From: an uncultured Maricaulis sp.
GTDB lineage: Bacteria; Pseudomonadota; Alphaproteobacteria; Caulobacterales; Maricaulaceae
NCBI RefSeq assembly: GCF_947259345.1
Contig: NZ_CAMYLS010000006.1
Coordinates: 1 to 64,000 of the forward strand
DNA length: 64,000 bases
Direction of reading: 5' to 3'
This document shows, one piece after another, positions 15,866-26,245 of the stretch. Within the stretch, counting starts at the first letter, position 1. Each line of letters starts with the position of its first letter. The translations under genes and the position numbers were made by a program. Under the pieces are notes generated by a model that ran no database searches, was not told where the DNA came from, and was given only the letters and a program-made list of their open reading frames with translations.

Positions 15866-18427
15866 ATGGCCGACACCTCCCAGCCGACCCCGCAGGTCGA
15901 TGCCAATATCGAGCGCAAGCCCTTCTGGTCGAAACCGGCCGGACGCGTGGCCTTCTGGGTGTGCGGCATCATCGCGGTTGCGGCCGCGGCGGTGGCGCTG
16001 ATCGGGGCGGGTCAGGATGGCGGTCATGGGCTGGTCTATCTGTTCGGTCTCGCCGTAATCGCGGTTTTGATCCTGTTTGCCATCGCCGCTGGGGAAGCGG
16101 CGGGCCAGACGATGCGCCGACAGGTCGCTCGCAATCAGGCGCCCAGCACGACCGAGATCGGCTTTTCGGCGATGGAAAGCTTTCCCGATCCGGTCCTTAT
16201 TTCTGACCAGCGGGGGGCAGCCCGCTGGGCCAATGCCGCCTATCGGGAACTGGCGCGCAAAGCGGGCGGATTCGGCCAGAGCTTTGGTCTACCGACGGTG
16301 GACCGGTTGTGGGCCGGCTCCGGTGGCGGTGACGGGACGGTTTACCGTCTCGCCCGGGCTGCTGCGCGCGGCGAGGGGGCGTGCGAGCTCTTGCCGCCAC
16401 TCGACCTGGACGAGCATGGTGTCCAACGCTTCCATCTCGAGGCCGCACCTCAGGACGGGGGATTGATCCTGTGGCGATTGATGCCCGCCGGGGAGCGCGA
16501 AGACGGGGCGTCCAGCGCCCTGTCGGACTGGTCCCAGCACTCGCCGGTCGCGCTGTTTTCGCTGCGGCCCAATGGCGATGTGCCGGTAGCCAATGCGACC
16601 TTGCGGGACTGGCTCGGCCTGGCCGAGGGCACGCCTTTCCCCCCGCTCAGGGACATGCTCACCGGCGATGGCGCCAAGCGTGTGCTGCAGACCCGCGGCG
16701 GGGAGGGGATTGCCCGCATTGATGCGCGGCTGAAAGCGCGTGACGGCATTGAGAGTCCGGTCGCGATCGCGGTCGAATGGGCACCAGGCGATCCTGGCGC
16801 CGGGCGCGCCGTCATGTATGGCCTGTCCGTGACGGGCGCGCCGCCGGGCGTGGCCCAGGCCATGTCGGCCGGCGAGGCTGCTGAGCCGCGGCCGACCGGT
16901 CGTACCCTGGACGACATGTTCGGCAATGCCCCCTTCGGCGTGGTTCGCCTTGACGGGGCCGATCCGGAAACCGCGATCATCGAGGATGTCAATCCGGCCC
17001 TGGTCCAGCTCTCCGGCGGCAAGGCGCTACCGGGCATCAAATTCTGTGACCTGTTCAACTGGGAAGACGGGCGCTCGCCCACCGATGCCTTTGCGTCCGC
17101 GATGGCCGGCAGCGGTGACCCGGCGGAGGCGCGGCTCGATCATGACGAAAAGGGCGTGTATGTCCATCTCGCCTTCTCGCCAGCGCGTGGCGGCAAACGG
17201 GTGGCCTATGTGATCGATGTCACCGCCTGGAAAGAGCTGGAGCGTCAGTTCAGCCAGGCCAACAAGATGCAGGCGGTCGGCCAGCTCGCCGGTGGCGTGG
17301 CGCACGACTTCAACAATCTACTGACCGCGGTCCGCTTGAATTGCGACGAGCTGTTGAACCGTCACCCGGTTGGCGATCCGGACTATTCCGAGCTGCAGGC
17401 GATCAACCAGACCGTCGCCCGCGCGGCCGGTCTGGTGCGCAAACTGCTCGCCTTCTCGCGCAAGCAGACCTTCCGCATGGAAACGCTGGATGTGGGTGAT
17501 GTCCTGTCGGACGTCTCGGTCCTGTTGCGCCAGATCGTCGAAGAGACGGTCCGGCTGGACATCAAGCACGGCCGTGACTTGCCGATGATCAAAGCCGACA
17601 AGGGCCAGCTGGAAACCGCCATCATCAATCTTGCCGCCAATGCCCGCGACGCCATGCGCGAAAATGGCGGCGGATCGCTGGTCATCACGACGGCGCGCGT
17701 CGATGTCGATACGGTCCGCAATGCTGGCGCTCCCAATCCGCGCGAGGGCGATTGGACGGCCATCGCGGTGACCGATGAAGGCCACGGCATGGACAAGGCG
17801 ACGATGGAGAAGATTTTCGAACCCTTCTTCACCACCAAGGAGGCCGGCAAGGGCACGGGGCTGGGTTTGGCGACGGTCTACGGCATCGTCAAGCAATCCG
17901 GCGGCTTCCTCTTTGCCGACAGTGAAGTGGGCAAGGGCACGACCTTCACCATCTATCTGCCCGGCCATGAACCAACTGAGGAAGAGACCGTCGAGCTGGA
18001 ACAGGCCGAAGAGGCCAAGACTGTCGAGAAGGCCCCGGCAGACCTGTCCGGTCGCGGCCGCATCCTCCTCGTCGAGGACGAGGACGCGGTGCGCCAGATT
18101 GCGGCCAAGACCCTGGTCAAGCGCGGCTATGAGGTTGTCGAGGCCTGCGATGGCGAAGAAGCCTATGAAATCCTCGAGGATGAAGAGGAAGGTTTTGACC
18201 TGATGATTTCCGATGTCGTCATGCCGGGCCTTGATGGGCCGGGCTTGCTGAAAAAGGCGCGCGACCTGCTGGGCGATACGCGTGTCGTCTTCATCTCCGG
18301 CTATGCCGCCGAACAATTCTCCGAGACGCTCTCGGAAGAACAGGATGTCTCCTTCCTGCCCAAACCCTTCACGCTCACCCAGTTGGCCGAGAAGGTGAAG
18401 GAGGAGCTGGGCGAGAAGTCCGAATAG
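15866..18427 (+). CDS. cckA: Hybrid histidine kinase CckA
   Basis: CckA is the essential bifunctional kinase/phosphatase that controls CtrA through ChpT in dimorphic alphaproteobacteria. The 853-residue protein has two N-terminal membrane helices (about 30-50 and 57-75), two PAS-like regions (about 90-210 and 350-450), a HisKA domain with GGVAHDFNN (phospho-acceptor His480), a HATPase domain with [15 protein letters not shown], and a C-terminal receiver with phospho-acceptor Asp783 in SDVVMPG. The order and the location next to flhB match Caulobacter cckA as I recall it. It probably shares transcription with fliQRB, which would link flagellar and cell-cycle gene expression; the CtrA box near 4250 would be one of its indirect targets. 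Confidence 0.93.
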   Translation: MADTSQPTPQVDANIERKPFWSKPAGRVAFWVCGIIAVAAAAVALIGAGQDGGHGLVYLFGLAVIAVLILFAIAAGEAAGQTMRRQVARNQAPSTTEIGFSAMESFPDPVLISDQRGAARWANAAYRELARKAGGFGQSFGLPTVDRLWAGSGGGDGTVYRLARAAARGEGACELLPPLDLDEHGVQRFHLEAAPQDGGLILWRLMPAGEREDGASSALSDWSQHSPVALFSLRPNGDVPVANATLRDWLGLAEGTPFPPLRDMLTGDGAKRVLQTRGGEGIARIDARLKARDGIESPVAIAVEWAPGDPGAGRAVMYGLSVTGAPPGVAQAMSAGEAAEPRPTGRTLDDMFGNAPFGVVRLDGADPETAIIEDVNPALVQLSGGKALPGIKFCDLFNWEDGRSPTDAFASAMAGSGDPAEARLDHDEKGVYVHLAFSPARGGKRVAYVIDVTAWKELERQFSQANKMQAVGQLAGGVAHDFNNLLTAVRLNCDELLNRHPVGDPDYSELQAINQTVARAAGLVRKLLAFSRKQTFRMETLDVGDVLSDVSVLLRQIVEETVRLDIKHGRDLPMIKADKGQLETAIINLAANARDAMRENGGGSLVITTARVDVDTVRNAGAPNPREGDWTAIAVTDEGHGMDKATMEKIFEPFFTTKEAGKGTGLGLATVYGIVKQSGGFLFADSEVGKGTTFTIYLPGHEPTEEETVELEQAEEAKTVEKAPADLSGRGRILLVEDEDAVRQIAAKTLVKRGYEVVEACDGEEAYEILEDEEEGFDLMISDVVMPGLDGPGLLKKARDLLGDTRVVFISGYAAEQFSETLSEEQDVSFLPKPFTLTQLAEKVKEELGEKSE

Positions 18428-18549
18428 TCTGTTCCGCAACCTCTTCCGATCAGCCCCGATCCGCAGTTTGCGGGCTGACAATTGCGGTGAGATGTCCATA
18501 AAGGGTGCAAACGCGCGCTGGCGCGCCAGAACAGGCTGTGCGGACCATC

Positions 18550-21219
18550 ATGGACAAGACTTTCAACCCGAATGACGCGGAAACCCGGATCTATCAGGCC
18601 TGGGAAGACAGCGGGGCTTTCCAGCCGAAGGATGACGACAAGGCCGAGGCCTTCTCGATCGTCATTCCGCCGCCCAATGTCACCGGCCGTCTCCATATCG
18701 GTCACGCGCTGAACAACACGCTGCAGGACGTGCTGGTCCGCTACAAGCGCATGTTGGGCTGTTCCGTGCTCTGGCAGCCGGGCACCGACCATGCCGGTAT
18801 TGCAACCCAGATGGTGGTCGAGCGCCAGCTCGCCGATGAAGGCAATATCTCCCGCCGCGATATGGGACGCGAGGCTTTCATCAAGCGCGTCTGGGATTGG
18901 AAAGAGGAAAGCGGCGGCGCCATCCTGCAGCAGCTGCGCCGGCTTGGCGCGACCTGCGACTGGTCACGCGAACGCTTCACCTTGGATGAAGGCCTGTCCA
19001 AGGCCGTCCTCAAGGTCTTTGTAGAGCTCCACCAGCAGGGCCTGATCTACCGCGATAAACGCCTCGTGAACTGGGACCCGCACTTCCAGACCGCGATCTC
19101 CGATCTCGAGGTCGAGAACAAGGAAACCCAGGGCCATTTCTGGCATTTCGCCTATCCGCTGGCCGATGGCTCAGGCGAGTTGGTGGTTGCGACCACCCGC
19201 CCGGAAACCGTGCTCGGTGACAGCGCCGTCGCCGTGCATCCGGACGATGAGCGCTATCAGCACCTCATCGGCAAGATGATCCGCCTGCCCATCGCCAGCG
19301 TGGAAATCCCGATTGTCGCCGACGAACATGCCGATCCCGAACAGGGCACGGGCTGCGTGAAAATCACCCCGGCACATGACTTCAACGATTTCGAGGTCGG
19401 CAAGCGTCACGACCTGCCACTAGTCAATATTCTCGACCGTGAAGCGCGCCTCCTGACCGAGGATGACGGCACGGGCGGTCTCGACCGCATCCCCGCCGAA
19501 TGGCGCGGCATGGATCGTTTCGAGGCTCGCAAGAAACTCGTCGCCAAGATGGAGGAGCTGGGTCTTCTCCGCGCCGTTGAGGACAAGGTCATCCAGCAGC
19601 CCTATGGCGACCGCTCGGGCGTCGTCATCGAGCCCTGGCTGACCGATCAATGGTATGTGAATGCCGGCGAGCTGGCCAAGGATGCCATCGCCGCCGTCGA
19701 GGATGGCCGCACCACCTTCCATCCCAAGACCTGGGAAAAGACCTATTTCGAATGGATGCGCAATATCCAGCCCTGGTGCATCTCCCGCCAGCTCTGGTGG
19801 GGGCATCGGGTTCCGGCCTGGTATGACGAAGACGGCAATGTCTTCGTCGCCGAAAGCGAGGCCGAGGCCGTAGAGCAGGCGCGGGCCAAGCATGGCAGGA
19901 ATGTCGCCCTGACCCAGGACGAAGACGTCCTCGACACCTGGTTCTCGTCTGCACTTTGGCCCTTCTCGACGCTGGGCTGGCCAGCCGACACGCCGGAGAT
20001 GGTTGAGCGCTATTATCCGACCTCGGTTCTGATCACCGCCTTCGACATCATCTTCTTCTGGGTTGCCCGGATGATGATGCAGGGCCTCCACTTCATGAAG
20101 GTCGCGCCCTTCAAGGATGTCTATATCCACGCTCTCGTCCGCGACGAGAACGGACAGAAAATGTCCAAGTCCAAGGGCAATGTGATCGATCCGCTGGAGC
20201 TGATCGACGAATACGGTGCCGATGCCGTGCGCTTCACCCTGGCCGCCCAGGCCGGGCAGGGCCGCGATATCCGCATGTCCAAGGAACGCGTTGAAGGTTA
20301 TCGCAATTTTGGCACCAAGTTGTGGAATGCGGCCCGCTTCTGCGAGATGAATGAATGCGTTGTGCCGGACGGGTATGACCCGAAAGCCGTCAGCCAGACC
20401 GTCAATAAGTGGATCCTGTCCGAGGCCGCCCAGGCCATCGAGGCGATCAATGCCGGGCTCGAAACCTATCGCTTCAATGATGCGGCGGCGGCGGCCTATC
20501 GCTTTGTCTGGAATGTCTTCTGCGACTGGCACCTGGAATTCGCCAAGCCGCTCTTCAATGGCGAGGACCCTGCGGCCAAGGCCGAGACTCAGGCGACCAC
20601 GGCGTGGGTGCTCGACCAGGCCCTGAAAATGCTCCACCCCTTCATGCCCTTCGTCACCGAAGAGCTGTGGCAGCAGACCGGCAAGCGTGACACCCAGCTC
20701 ATCGTCGCCGACTGGCCGCAATTGGATGGCCTGCAGGACGCCGACGCCACGGCAGAGATGGATTGGCTGATCAATCTGGTCACCGACATTCGCCGCCTGC
20801 GTGCCGAGATGAATATCCCGGCCGGCGCCAAATTGCCGCTGGTTGCGGTCGGCGCCGACACGGTCACCGCAGACCGTTTCGCCCGCCATGATGCGCTCAT
20901 CCAGCGCATGGCCCGACTGGCCTCGATCGAGACCGCCGACGCCGTTCCGTCGGCCTCGGCCCAGACCGTGCTGGGCACAACCACACTGGCCCTGCCGCTG
21001 GAAGGCGTCATCGATTTCGGCGCCGAGAAGGATCGCCTGGCCAAGGAAGTCGCCAAGCTCGATGGCGAGATCACCCGGCTGGAGAAAAAGCTCGGCAATG
21101 AGAAATTCGTCGCCAATGCGCCAGAAAGTGTGGTTGCCGAGCAGCGCGAAAAGCTGACGGATTATGCCGGCCAGAAAGCCAAGATGACCGAAGCCCTGGC
21201 CCGGCTCGAGGCGATGTAG
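18550..21219 (+). CDS. valS: Valyl-tRNA synthetase
   Basis: ValRS charges tRNA-Val in the cytoplasm. The 889-residue protein has the class I HIGH motif at residues 49-52 ([13 protein letters not shown]), KMSKS at 537-541, the CP1 editing region in between with the [10 protein letters not shown] motif, and a C-terminal coiled-coil arm (last 60 residues) typical of ValRS. The frame is open from 18505, but the ATG at 18550 gives the normal N-terminus MDKTFNP. The stop overlaps the next gene's GTG by one base. Confidence 0.97.
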   Translation: MDKTFNPNDAETRIYQAWEDSGAFQPKDDDKAEAFSIVIPPPNVTGRLHIGHALNNTLQDVLVRYKRMLGCSVLWQPGTDHAGIATQMVVERQLADEGNISRRDMGREAFIKRVWDWKEESGGAILQQLRRLGATCDWSRERFTLDEGLSKAVLKVFVELHQQGLIYRDKRLVNWDPHFQTAISDLEVENKETQGHFWHFAYPLADGSGELVVATTRPETVLGDSAVAVHPDDERYQHLIGKMIRLPIASVEIPIVADEHADPEQGTGCVKITPAHDFNDFEVGKRHDLPLVNILDREARLLTEDDGTGGLDRIPAEWRGMDRFEARKKLVAKMEELGLLRAVEDKVIQQPYGDRSGVVIEPWLTDQWYVNAGELAKDAIAAVEDGRTTFHPKTWEKTYFEWMRNIQPWCISRQLWWGHRVPAWYDEDGNVFVAESEAEAVEQARAKHGRNVALTQDEDVLDTWFSSALWPFSTLGWPADTPEMVERYYPTSVLITAFDIIFFWVARMMMQGLHFMKVAPFKDVYIHALVRDENGQKMSKSKGNVIDPLELIDEYGADAVRFTLAAQAGQGRDIRMSKERVEGYRNFGTKLWNAARFCEMNECVVPDGYDPKAVSQTVNKWILSEAAQAIEAINAGLETYRFNDAAAAAYRFVWNVFCDWHLEFAKPLFNGEDPAAKAETQATTAWVLDQALKMLHPFMPFVTEELWQQTGKRDTQLIVADWPQLDGLQDADATAEMDWLINLVTDIRRLRAEMNIPAGAKLPLVAVGADTVTADRFARHDALIQRMARLASIETADAVPSASAQTVLGTTTLALPLEGVIDFGAEKDRLAKEVAKLDGEITRLEKKLGNEKFVANAPESVVAEQREKLTDYAGQKAKMTEALARLEAM

Positions 21220-22190
21220 TGGACGATCGGTTTCAATCACTCTGGACGGACACGCTCGAGCCCTGGCTGGCCGGGCTGGAGGCGGACAGGCTCCGCTTTG
21301 TCCGGCTGCGCTGGAACTGGACCGCTGCCGGCACGATCCTGTCGGCGGTCATCGCCTGCGTGATGGTATTCCAGCGCGTTGAGTGGGTGCCAATCGTCAT
21401 GGCCTTGGTGCTGGGCCCCTTCCTTGGCTACATGATTGGCAGCCATGCGCTGCACGCCATGTCCAAGCGGATCAAGGCCGAGCTGAACACCAAAATCGCT
21501 GGCGCGCTGGGCCTGGCCTATTCGCCGACACCCTATGCACCGGCGCGATTTGACCGCTTGCGGGATTTCGGGTTGCTGCCATCCTCCGACCGGCGCCGGT
21601 TCGAGGATCATTTTGCCGGCGAGCGCGATGGTTGTGAGTTCGAGCTCTATGAGGCGCATCTGGAACAGCGCCGGCGCTCCAAGAAGCGCACCTATTACGT
21701 CACCGTCTTTCGCGGCGTCATCATCCGCATCAATTTCCCGCGCAAGGTCGAGGGCATCACCGTGATCACGCGCGATGCCGGCTGGTTTAATGGTGTCCAG
21801 TCCTTCGCGCGCGGTTTCGGAGCCCACAAGCTGGAACGGATCGGGCTGGTTGATCCCGCATTCGAGAAGGCCTTTGAGGTCTATGGCAATGACCAGGTGC
21901 TGGCCCGCTACATGCTGACCCCGTCCTTCATGGAACGTCTGCTGGCTCTGGAAACAAGCCTGAAGGGCAAGAATGTTCGCGCGGCCTTCGATGAGGACAG
22001 CGGCGAGGGCGAGTTGCTGATTGCGGCGGAGACCGGCAATCTTTTCGAGGTCGGGTCGATGTCGAAACCTCTGACCGAGCCGGGGCGCTTCAACAAGATC
22101 GTCGAGGAACTCGGCCACATTACCGGCCTCATCGACCTCCTGGTCGCGCCGGCCCAGCTTGGCGAGCACGAGGCCCGGCAGGGCGAATAG
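21219..22190 (+). CDS. DUF3137 membrane protein
   Basis: A 323-residue protein with two close membrane helices (about 33-52 and 57-77), a basic loop, and a soluble domain with the phrase AFEVYGNDQVLARYMLTP, the hallmark I associate with DUF3137. Function unknown. It starts with GTG at 21219, overlapping the valS stop, so it is co-transcribed with valS. Its last 62 bp overlap the 3' end of mnmH on the other strand, an unusually long convergent overlap; both frames look intact there. Confidence 0.75.
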   Translation: MDDRFQSLWTDTLEPWLAGLEADRLRFVRLRWNWTAAGTILSAVIACVMVFQRVEWVPIVMALVLGPFLGYMIGSHALHAMSKRIKAELNTKIAGALGLAYSPTPYAPARFDRLRDFGLLPSSDRRRFEDHFAGERDGCEFELYEAHLEQRRRSKKRTYYVTVFRGVIIRINFPRKVEGITVITRDAGWFNGVQSFARGFGAHKLERIGLVDPAFEKAFEVYGNDQVLARYMLTPSFMERLLALETSLKGKNVRAAFDEDSGEGELLIAAETGNLFEVGSMSKPLTEPGRFNKIVEELGHITGLIDLLVAPAQLGEHEARQGE

Positions 22191-23274
22191 TTCGGTCCGG
22201 CTGGCCGGTTTCGATCACCCGGTCGGCGAGGGCGATCAGTGACGCCGCGTCGAGATCGAGCGTTTCCAGCACAACCGGCTTTCGTGCTGGCTTGTCGCGC
22301 TTTCGGGCGCGGTCATAGGCCGGGTCGTAATGGGCGGTGATCAAGGCGGCGGCGAGCGGTTCGAAGTCACCGCTCTCGGCCAGCGCCTGCCAGGCTTCGA
22401 TGTCGGCCTTCGGGTGAAAGCGCCGCAAGCCCTCAATGGCCGCCATCAGCTTTTCGGTATCGCGGGGCAGGTCCGGATAGGCGGTCATGAGGTAGCGCGC
22501 CCGGGCGCTGGCCGGCGCCTGGATGCTGATCCGCGGGGCGGACTGCATCGCCGCCCAGATGCGCGGCGGGACGCGCAGGCGTCCCACTTGCCGGCTTTCC
22601 GCCTCCACATAGACGGGGCGGTCCGGATCAAGCGTGCGCAATTGCGCCCACAGCGCGGTCTCGAACGCCTTCTGGCTTGGCTGGGGCATGTCGGCGAAAT
22701 CACCGAAAATGGAGCCGCGATGACAGGCCAGACCTTCCAGGTCGATGACCTGCTCGCCGCGTTCGGCGAGGAGGTGCAGGAGGCGGGTCTTGGCGCTACC
22801 GGTTTGCCCGTCAATGAGAATGACGGGCATCGGAGCGTCGTCCTCCAGTGCCGCGCTGACCTGTCGCCGCCAGGTGCGATAGCCGCCTGCGACCAGGGTC
22901 GTCTTCCAGCCAACCGCGGCCAGGATGGTCGCCATGGATTGCGACCGCATCCCGCCGCGCCAGCAATAGACGAGCGGTCTGAAGCTCTTCTCCCTGTCGG
23001 CCAAGACCGTGTCGATATGGGCGGCGATATTGCGCGCCGTGAGGGCGGCGCCCATCCGGCGGGCTTCGAAGACGGAGACCTGGGTGTAGTGCGTGCCGAC
23101 ACGGGCCCGCTCATCATCATCAAGAACGGGCAGGTTGATGGCACCCGGCAGGTGGTCTTCGGCGAACTCGGCGGGTGAGCGCACATCGATGATGGCGTCA
23201 TACTGTGCCAGCGCTTGCGCGGACAGGTCATCCGTGGTGGCTATGCGTTGCATCGGCGTGTCGATCCCGGTCAT
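22129..23274 (-). CDS. mnmH: tRNA 2-selenouridine synthase
   Basis: MnmH (SelU/YbbB) replaces sulfur with selenium at the wobble uridine of certain tRNAs, using selenophosphate. The 381-residue protein has an N-terminal rhodanese domain with catalytic Cys104 in YCWRGGMRS, then a P-loop domain with GQTGSAKT (156-163). The C-terminal 15 residues are Arg/Pro/Ala-rich and are the part encoded in overlap with the DUF3137 gene. It is divergent from selD, which makes its selenium donor, with only 36 bp between the two starts. No clear Shine-Dalgarno marks the start, and Met8 is an alternative. Confidence 0.93.
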   Translation of the reverse strand: MTGIDTPMQRIATTDDLSAQALAQYDAIIDVRSPAEFAEDHLPGAINLPVLDDDERARVGTHYTQVSVFEARRMGAALTARNIAAHIDTVLADREKSFRPLVYCWRGGMRSQSMATILAAVGWKTTLVAGGYRTWRRQVSAALEDDAPMPVILIDGQTGSAKTRLLHLLAERGEQVIDLEGLACHRGSIFGDFADMPQPSQKAFETALWAQLRTLDPDRPVYVEAESRQVGRLRVPPRIWAAMQSAPRISIQAPASARARYLMTAYPDLPRDTEKLMAAIEGLRRFHPKADIEAWQALAESGDFEPLAAALITAHYDPAYDRARKRDKPARKPVVLETLDLDAASLIALADRVIETGQPDRTIRPAGPRARQAGPARPGGR

Positions 23275-23310
23275 GCCGGCAGACTAGCCAAAAAGAAGGG
23301 GTTCGGGACG

Positions 23311-24357
23311 ATGGATGACACACGGCCAGTTCGCTTGAGTTCACTCGCGCATGGCGGCGGCTGTGGCTGCAAGCTCGATCCCGCCGTCCTTACCGACATC
23401 CTCGGCGCGCCCTCTGCCTTTCCCCTGCCGGCGGAATTGATCGTCGACGCGTCCACGCGCGACGATGCCGCCGTCTGGCGCATCAATGACGAGACGGCTC
23501 TGGTCGCCACCACGGATTTTTTCACGCCCATCGTCGACGACCCGGAAGTTTTTGGCCGGATCGCGGCCACCAATGCCCTCTCTGATGTCTACGCCATGGG
23601 CGCGACGCCCATTTTCTGCCTGGCCCTGGTCGGCATGCCGGTCGGCAAGCTGCCGCCGGAAATCATCCGCGCCATCCTGGCCGGTGGACGTGCGGTCGCC
23701 GAGGCTGCCGGCGCGCCGATCGCGGGCGGGCATTCCATCGATGCTGCCGAGCCGATCTATGGCCTCGTGGCGCTGGGGATGGTGCACCCGGCTCGTCTTT
23801 TGACCAATGCAGGTGCGCGCCCGGGCGATGTGCTGATCCTGGGCAAGCCGATCGGGATTGGGGTCTTCTCCGCTGCGCTGAAAAAGGACCGACTGACGGA
23901 TAAGGGTTATGCGCAGATGGTGGCTTCCACCACGCGCCTCAATACGCCGGGCGCCGGGCTGGCCGCCCTCGGTGGCGTGCATGCTGTAACCGACGTGACC
24001 GGCTTTGGCCTGTTGGGGCATTTGTCGGAAATCTGTGCCGGGGCGGATGTGAAGGCCGTCGTCGATCGTGCCGCAATCCCGGTCTTCGACGAAGCCCGCA
24101 GGTTGGCGGGCGAGGGGCTGAAAACCGGCGCGTCCGGGCGCAACTGGGCCGCGGTAAGGGCCGGTATCACCTGTCCGGATGACTGGGCGGAGATCGACGA
24201 AGTCCTGTGGTGTGACCCTCAGACCTCCGGTGGTTTGCTGGTCAGCTGTGCGCCGGAGCAGGCCAATGCCGTGCTCGCGCGCTTTCATGACCAGGGCCAT
24301 GTCGACGCCGCGGTGATCGGCCGGATCGAGGCGGGCGACGGCATCACCGTCATCTAG
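23311..24357 (+). CDS. selD: Selenide, water dikinase (selenophosphate synthetase)
   Basis: SelD makes selenophosphate from selenide and ATP. The 348-residue protein has the Gly-rich N-terminal motif HGGGCGCK with Cys18 and Cys20 (the catalytic position is Cys, encoded TGT, not selenocysteine), the ATTDFFTPIVDDP and AATNALSDVYAMGATP blocks, and a complete C-terminus. The ATG at 23311 follows AAGAAGGGG; longer versions would run into mnmH. With mnmH next to it and no selA or selB in view, the local role is tRNA selenouridine synthesis. Confidence 0.96.
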   Translation: MDDTRPVRLSSLAHGGGCGCKLDPAVLTDILGAPSAFPLPAELIVDASTRDDAAVWRINDETALVATTDFFTPIVDDPEVFGRIAATNALSDVYAMGATPIFCLALVGMPVGKLPPEIIRAILAGGRAVAEAAGAPIAGGHSIDAAEPIYGLVALGMVHPARLLTNAGARPGDVLILGKPIGIGVFSAALKKDRLTDKGYAQMVASTTRLNTPGAGLAALGGVHAVTDVTGFGLLGHLSEICAGADVKAVVDRAAIPVFDEARRLAGEGLKTGASGRNWAAVRAGITCPDDWAEIDEVLWCDPQTSGGLLVSCAPEQANAVLARFHDQGHVDAAVIGRIEAGDGITVI

Positions 24358-24421
24358 GCTGAAGCTGGCGACGGATGCACCGAGTCCGCCGCCGATCCAC
24401 CCTCGGCCGGGACTGACTGGC

Positions 24422-24769
24422 TCAGTCGGCAGGTGAAAGCGTGGCGGGCTGGTCAGGAAAGGCCGCCCGGATTTCGTAGGTGCCAGCTGACAATCCGTGC
24501 TCCATCGTGAAGTCGAGGGGGTCAATTCTGGACGAGGTGTGAGAGTCTCCGCCCCGATTGTCCGGAACAATGATTGTAGACGGCATAGCCATAGCCTTGA
24601 GACCGATCGGCCTCGGTCACCGGGCCATAGACCCGGAAGGCGCCGTGGGTCCAGAAGGCGCCATGGGAATAGTCCAGCCCGTCCAGCAGGTTTCCGCGAC
24701 CGGTGGCTGGGCATCAGCCTGGCCGACATAGATCGCCAGCGTGCAAGTTGAAATCAGGACAAGTCACAT
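24422..24769 (-). pseudogene. Decayed secreted-protein gene (frameshifted remnant)
   Basis: No intact frame exists, but minus-strand translation yields protein-like pieces in successive frames. The first reads LVLISTCTLAIYVGQADAQ, a signal-peptide-like start preceded by ATG-TGA at 24769-24764. The next, in another frame, contains NLLDGLDYSHGAFWTHGAF and RVYGPVTEADRSQGYGYAVY. The third contains DPLDFTMEHGLSAGTYEIR and ends at a TGA at 24422-24424. This looks like a former small exported protein broken by at least two frameshifts and an early stop. The family is not recognised. Chance reading or sequencing errors are possible, but the aromatic- and glycine-rich pieces with native-like codon use favour a real remnant. 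Confidence 0.5.
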
Positions 24770-24932
24770 GTCTGGGTCCGTGCAGCCTGGTCCCTCAATA
24801 AAACCGAACAAGAGCCCATCGCGTGATTGGAGATAACATCGCGAAACACGCGAGAATGAGAGAGTGGCGAGCGTGTTCATTGCCAGCTCATCCGAACTCT
24901 GCCCTGATGGCTCCCAGCACGGGGAGAGGGTT
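24770..24932 (+). other. Leader region upstream of CVNH-repeat gene
   Basis: This stretch has no convincing gene. It should carry the promoter of the downstream secreted protein. An AT-rich patch (24796-24853) is the most likely place, but no clear -35/-10 pair can be assigned. The frame of the downstream gene is open from 24864, yet the segment before 24933 does not look like a signal peptide. Confidence 0.35.
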
Positions 24933-26165
24933 GTGTTCAAACAGTTTGCACTTGGAATTGCCGGATTGATCCTGTCATCGGCCGCCTATGGTCAGGGGCC
25001 GGGACAGGGTCAGGGGCAGGGTCAGGAAGACTATTGCTTCGGCTATGCGAACTCTGCCGGTCAGCTCGAGGACGTCATCGCCAGCCAGGGGGCTGTGATG
25101 GGGCTTCCGCAACGCCGTGACCCGTTCGAGGACTGCCGCTCGATGTCCCTGCCAGTGCTGGCGGATCAATACACGGCGCGACTTCAAGCCGTCGTCAATT
25201 TCGTCAACGCCCAGCGAATGCCGGGTGTCGGTAGCCAGGCCGAGAAATGTGAATACTACGCCGTCGGGTCTAACCGGCTGGAGCGTCTCGCAGCGGCGTT
25301 CGGCAATTGCCCGATGACGAGCTATCCAGCGGAAGCGCATTACAACTGGTGTCTGGCGACCGATCCCGGGACCGTTTTTGACGAGTTGCAGACACGGCGA
25401 TCCACCGTCACGCAATGCCTTGTCTCGATCAACTATTACTGGGACGAGATCTATGGCGAGCAGGCGGCGGCGCTGACAGCCCCCGAAACCGCGGGCACCG
25501 GCTGGAATGATTTCCCGGACGGGCGCTGGCAGGAGACCTGCCGTCGTCCGCGCTGGGAAGGTCGAACCATCGTGGCGCAGTGCCGGGCCGATAATGGCGT
25601 CTGGCAGCTCACCCGTTTTGATACCAATTTCGCCTTTACCGCCCTGACCAATTGCAACGGCCAGCTGCGCGGCAGCACGAGCTGCACCGTGACCGGCAAT
25701 GCGCCGCCGCGCCCCGGTCCGGCTTCGGGCGGCAATGGTGGGACCGCAATCACCCGCCCGGCGAGCTTTCCGGAGGGCATCTGGCGCATGTCCTGCTCCA
25801 CGCCCGACTGGGACGGCAACTTCATGACCGCGATGTGCCGGACCAATGCCGGCGGCATGGTGCGCAGCCGGATCGACCTGTCGAGCTATCGCGGCCGCGT
25901 GACCAATTGCGATGGCGAGCTGGTGGCGCGGTCTGGCTGTGGCAGCGCGCCCGGCCTGCCGCCGGGACCCTGGGCGAACTTCTGTCGCAATCCGCAAATG
26001 TCGACATCGGGACGACGCACCCTGACGGCGGATTGTGTCTCGGGCGGGCATCCGAGCAGCGGAATGGGCAATCGCCCGACAAGCCGGATTTCCATCGAGA
26101 TTGATCGCTATTTCGGACCTCTGACCGTTTGCAACGGCCAATTCCGTCGCGGCGATCAGTGCTAG
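24933..26165 (+). CDS. Secreted protein with three cyanovirin-N (CVNH)-like repeats
   Basis: A 410-residue exported protein. I start it at GTG 24933, just after GGGGAGAGG, which gives a signal peptide ending AYG-Q at about residue 20; a short Gly-Gln repeat follows. The N-terminal half (about 33-185) is Cys-containing and unrecognised. The C-terminal half has three repeats (about 192-258, 278-336, 344-410), each with G-x-W-x-x-x-C, then A-x-C (or ADC), then a CNG(Q/E)-type segment near the end. This pattern fits CVNH, the cyanovirin-N fold known as a carbohydrate-binding module. Sugar binding is inferred only. The gene stands alone, 13 bp before the decayed xthA copy. Confidence 0.7.
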   Translation: MFKQFALGIAGLILSSAAYGQGPGQGQGQGQEDYCFGYANSAGQLEDVIASQGAVMGLPQRRDPFEDCRSMSLPVLADQYTARLQAVVNFVNAQRMPGVGSQAEKCEYYAVGSNRLERLAAAFGNCPMTSYPAEAHYNWCLATDPGTVFDELQTRRSTVTQCLVSINYYWDEIYGEQAAALTAPETAGTGWNDFPDGRWQETCRRPRWEGRTIVAQCRADNGVWQLTRFDTNFAFTALTNCNGQLRGSTSCTVTGNAPPRPGPASGGNGGTAITRPASFPEGIWRMSCSTPDWDGNFMTAMCRTNAGGMVRSRIDLSSYRGRVTNCDGELVARSGCGSAPGLPPGPWANFCRNPQMSTSGRRTLTADCVSGGHPSSGMGNRPTSRISIEIDRYFGPLTVCNGQFRRGDQC

Positions 26166-26178
26166 CAGGGCGCCGGAG

Positions 26179-26245
26179 CTAGAGGGAGAAACGGTCGACG
26201 ATCGGAATGTGGTCGGAGGCTTTTCCCTGCCGCGCGTCTTGGTGT
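26179..26245 (-). pseudogene. Decayed 3' fragment of xthA (direct repeat, copy A)
   Basis: Minus-strand sequence here matches the last 67-68 bases of the intact xthA at 30966-31033, stop codon included. A 29-bp block (26196-26224 against 30983-31011) is identical and another 16-bp block lies inside it. Overall I count nine mismatches and a one-base deletion. The deletion breaks the frame: HTKTRGKEK of the intact protein survives as DTKTRGREK in one frame and KASDHIPIV in another. Upstream homology fades, with at most weak similarity to about 26420. It is a remnant of a second xthA copy or one arm of an insertion duplication. Confidence 0.75.

Noticed and set aside
19420-21240. 606-codon open frame on the minus strand
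   Set aside because: It is fully antisense to valS, with no ribosome site or recognisable domain.
24993-25023. Gly-Gln repeat as a mobile or phase-variable repeat
   Set aside because: It is only about five short GQ units inside the coding frame, more likely a linker; no sign of variation can be read from one sequence.
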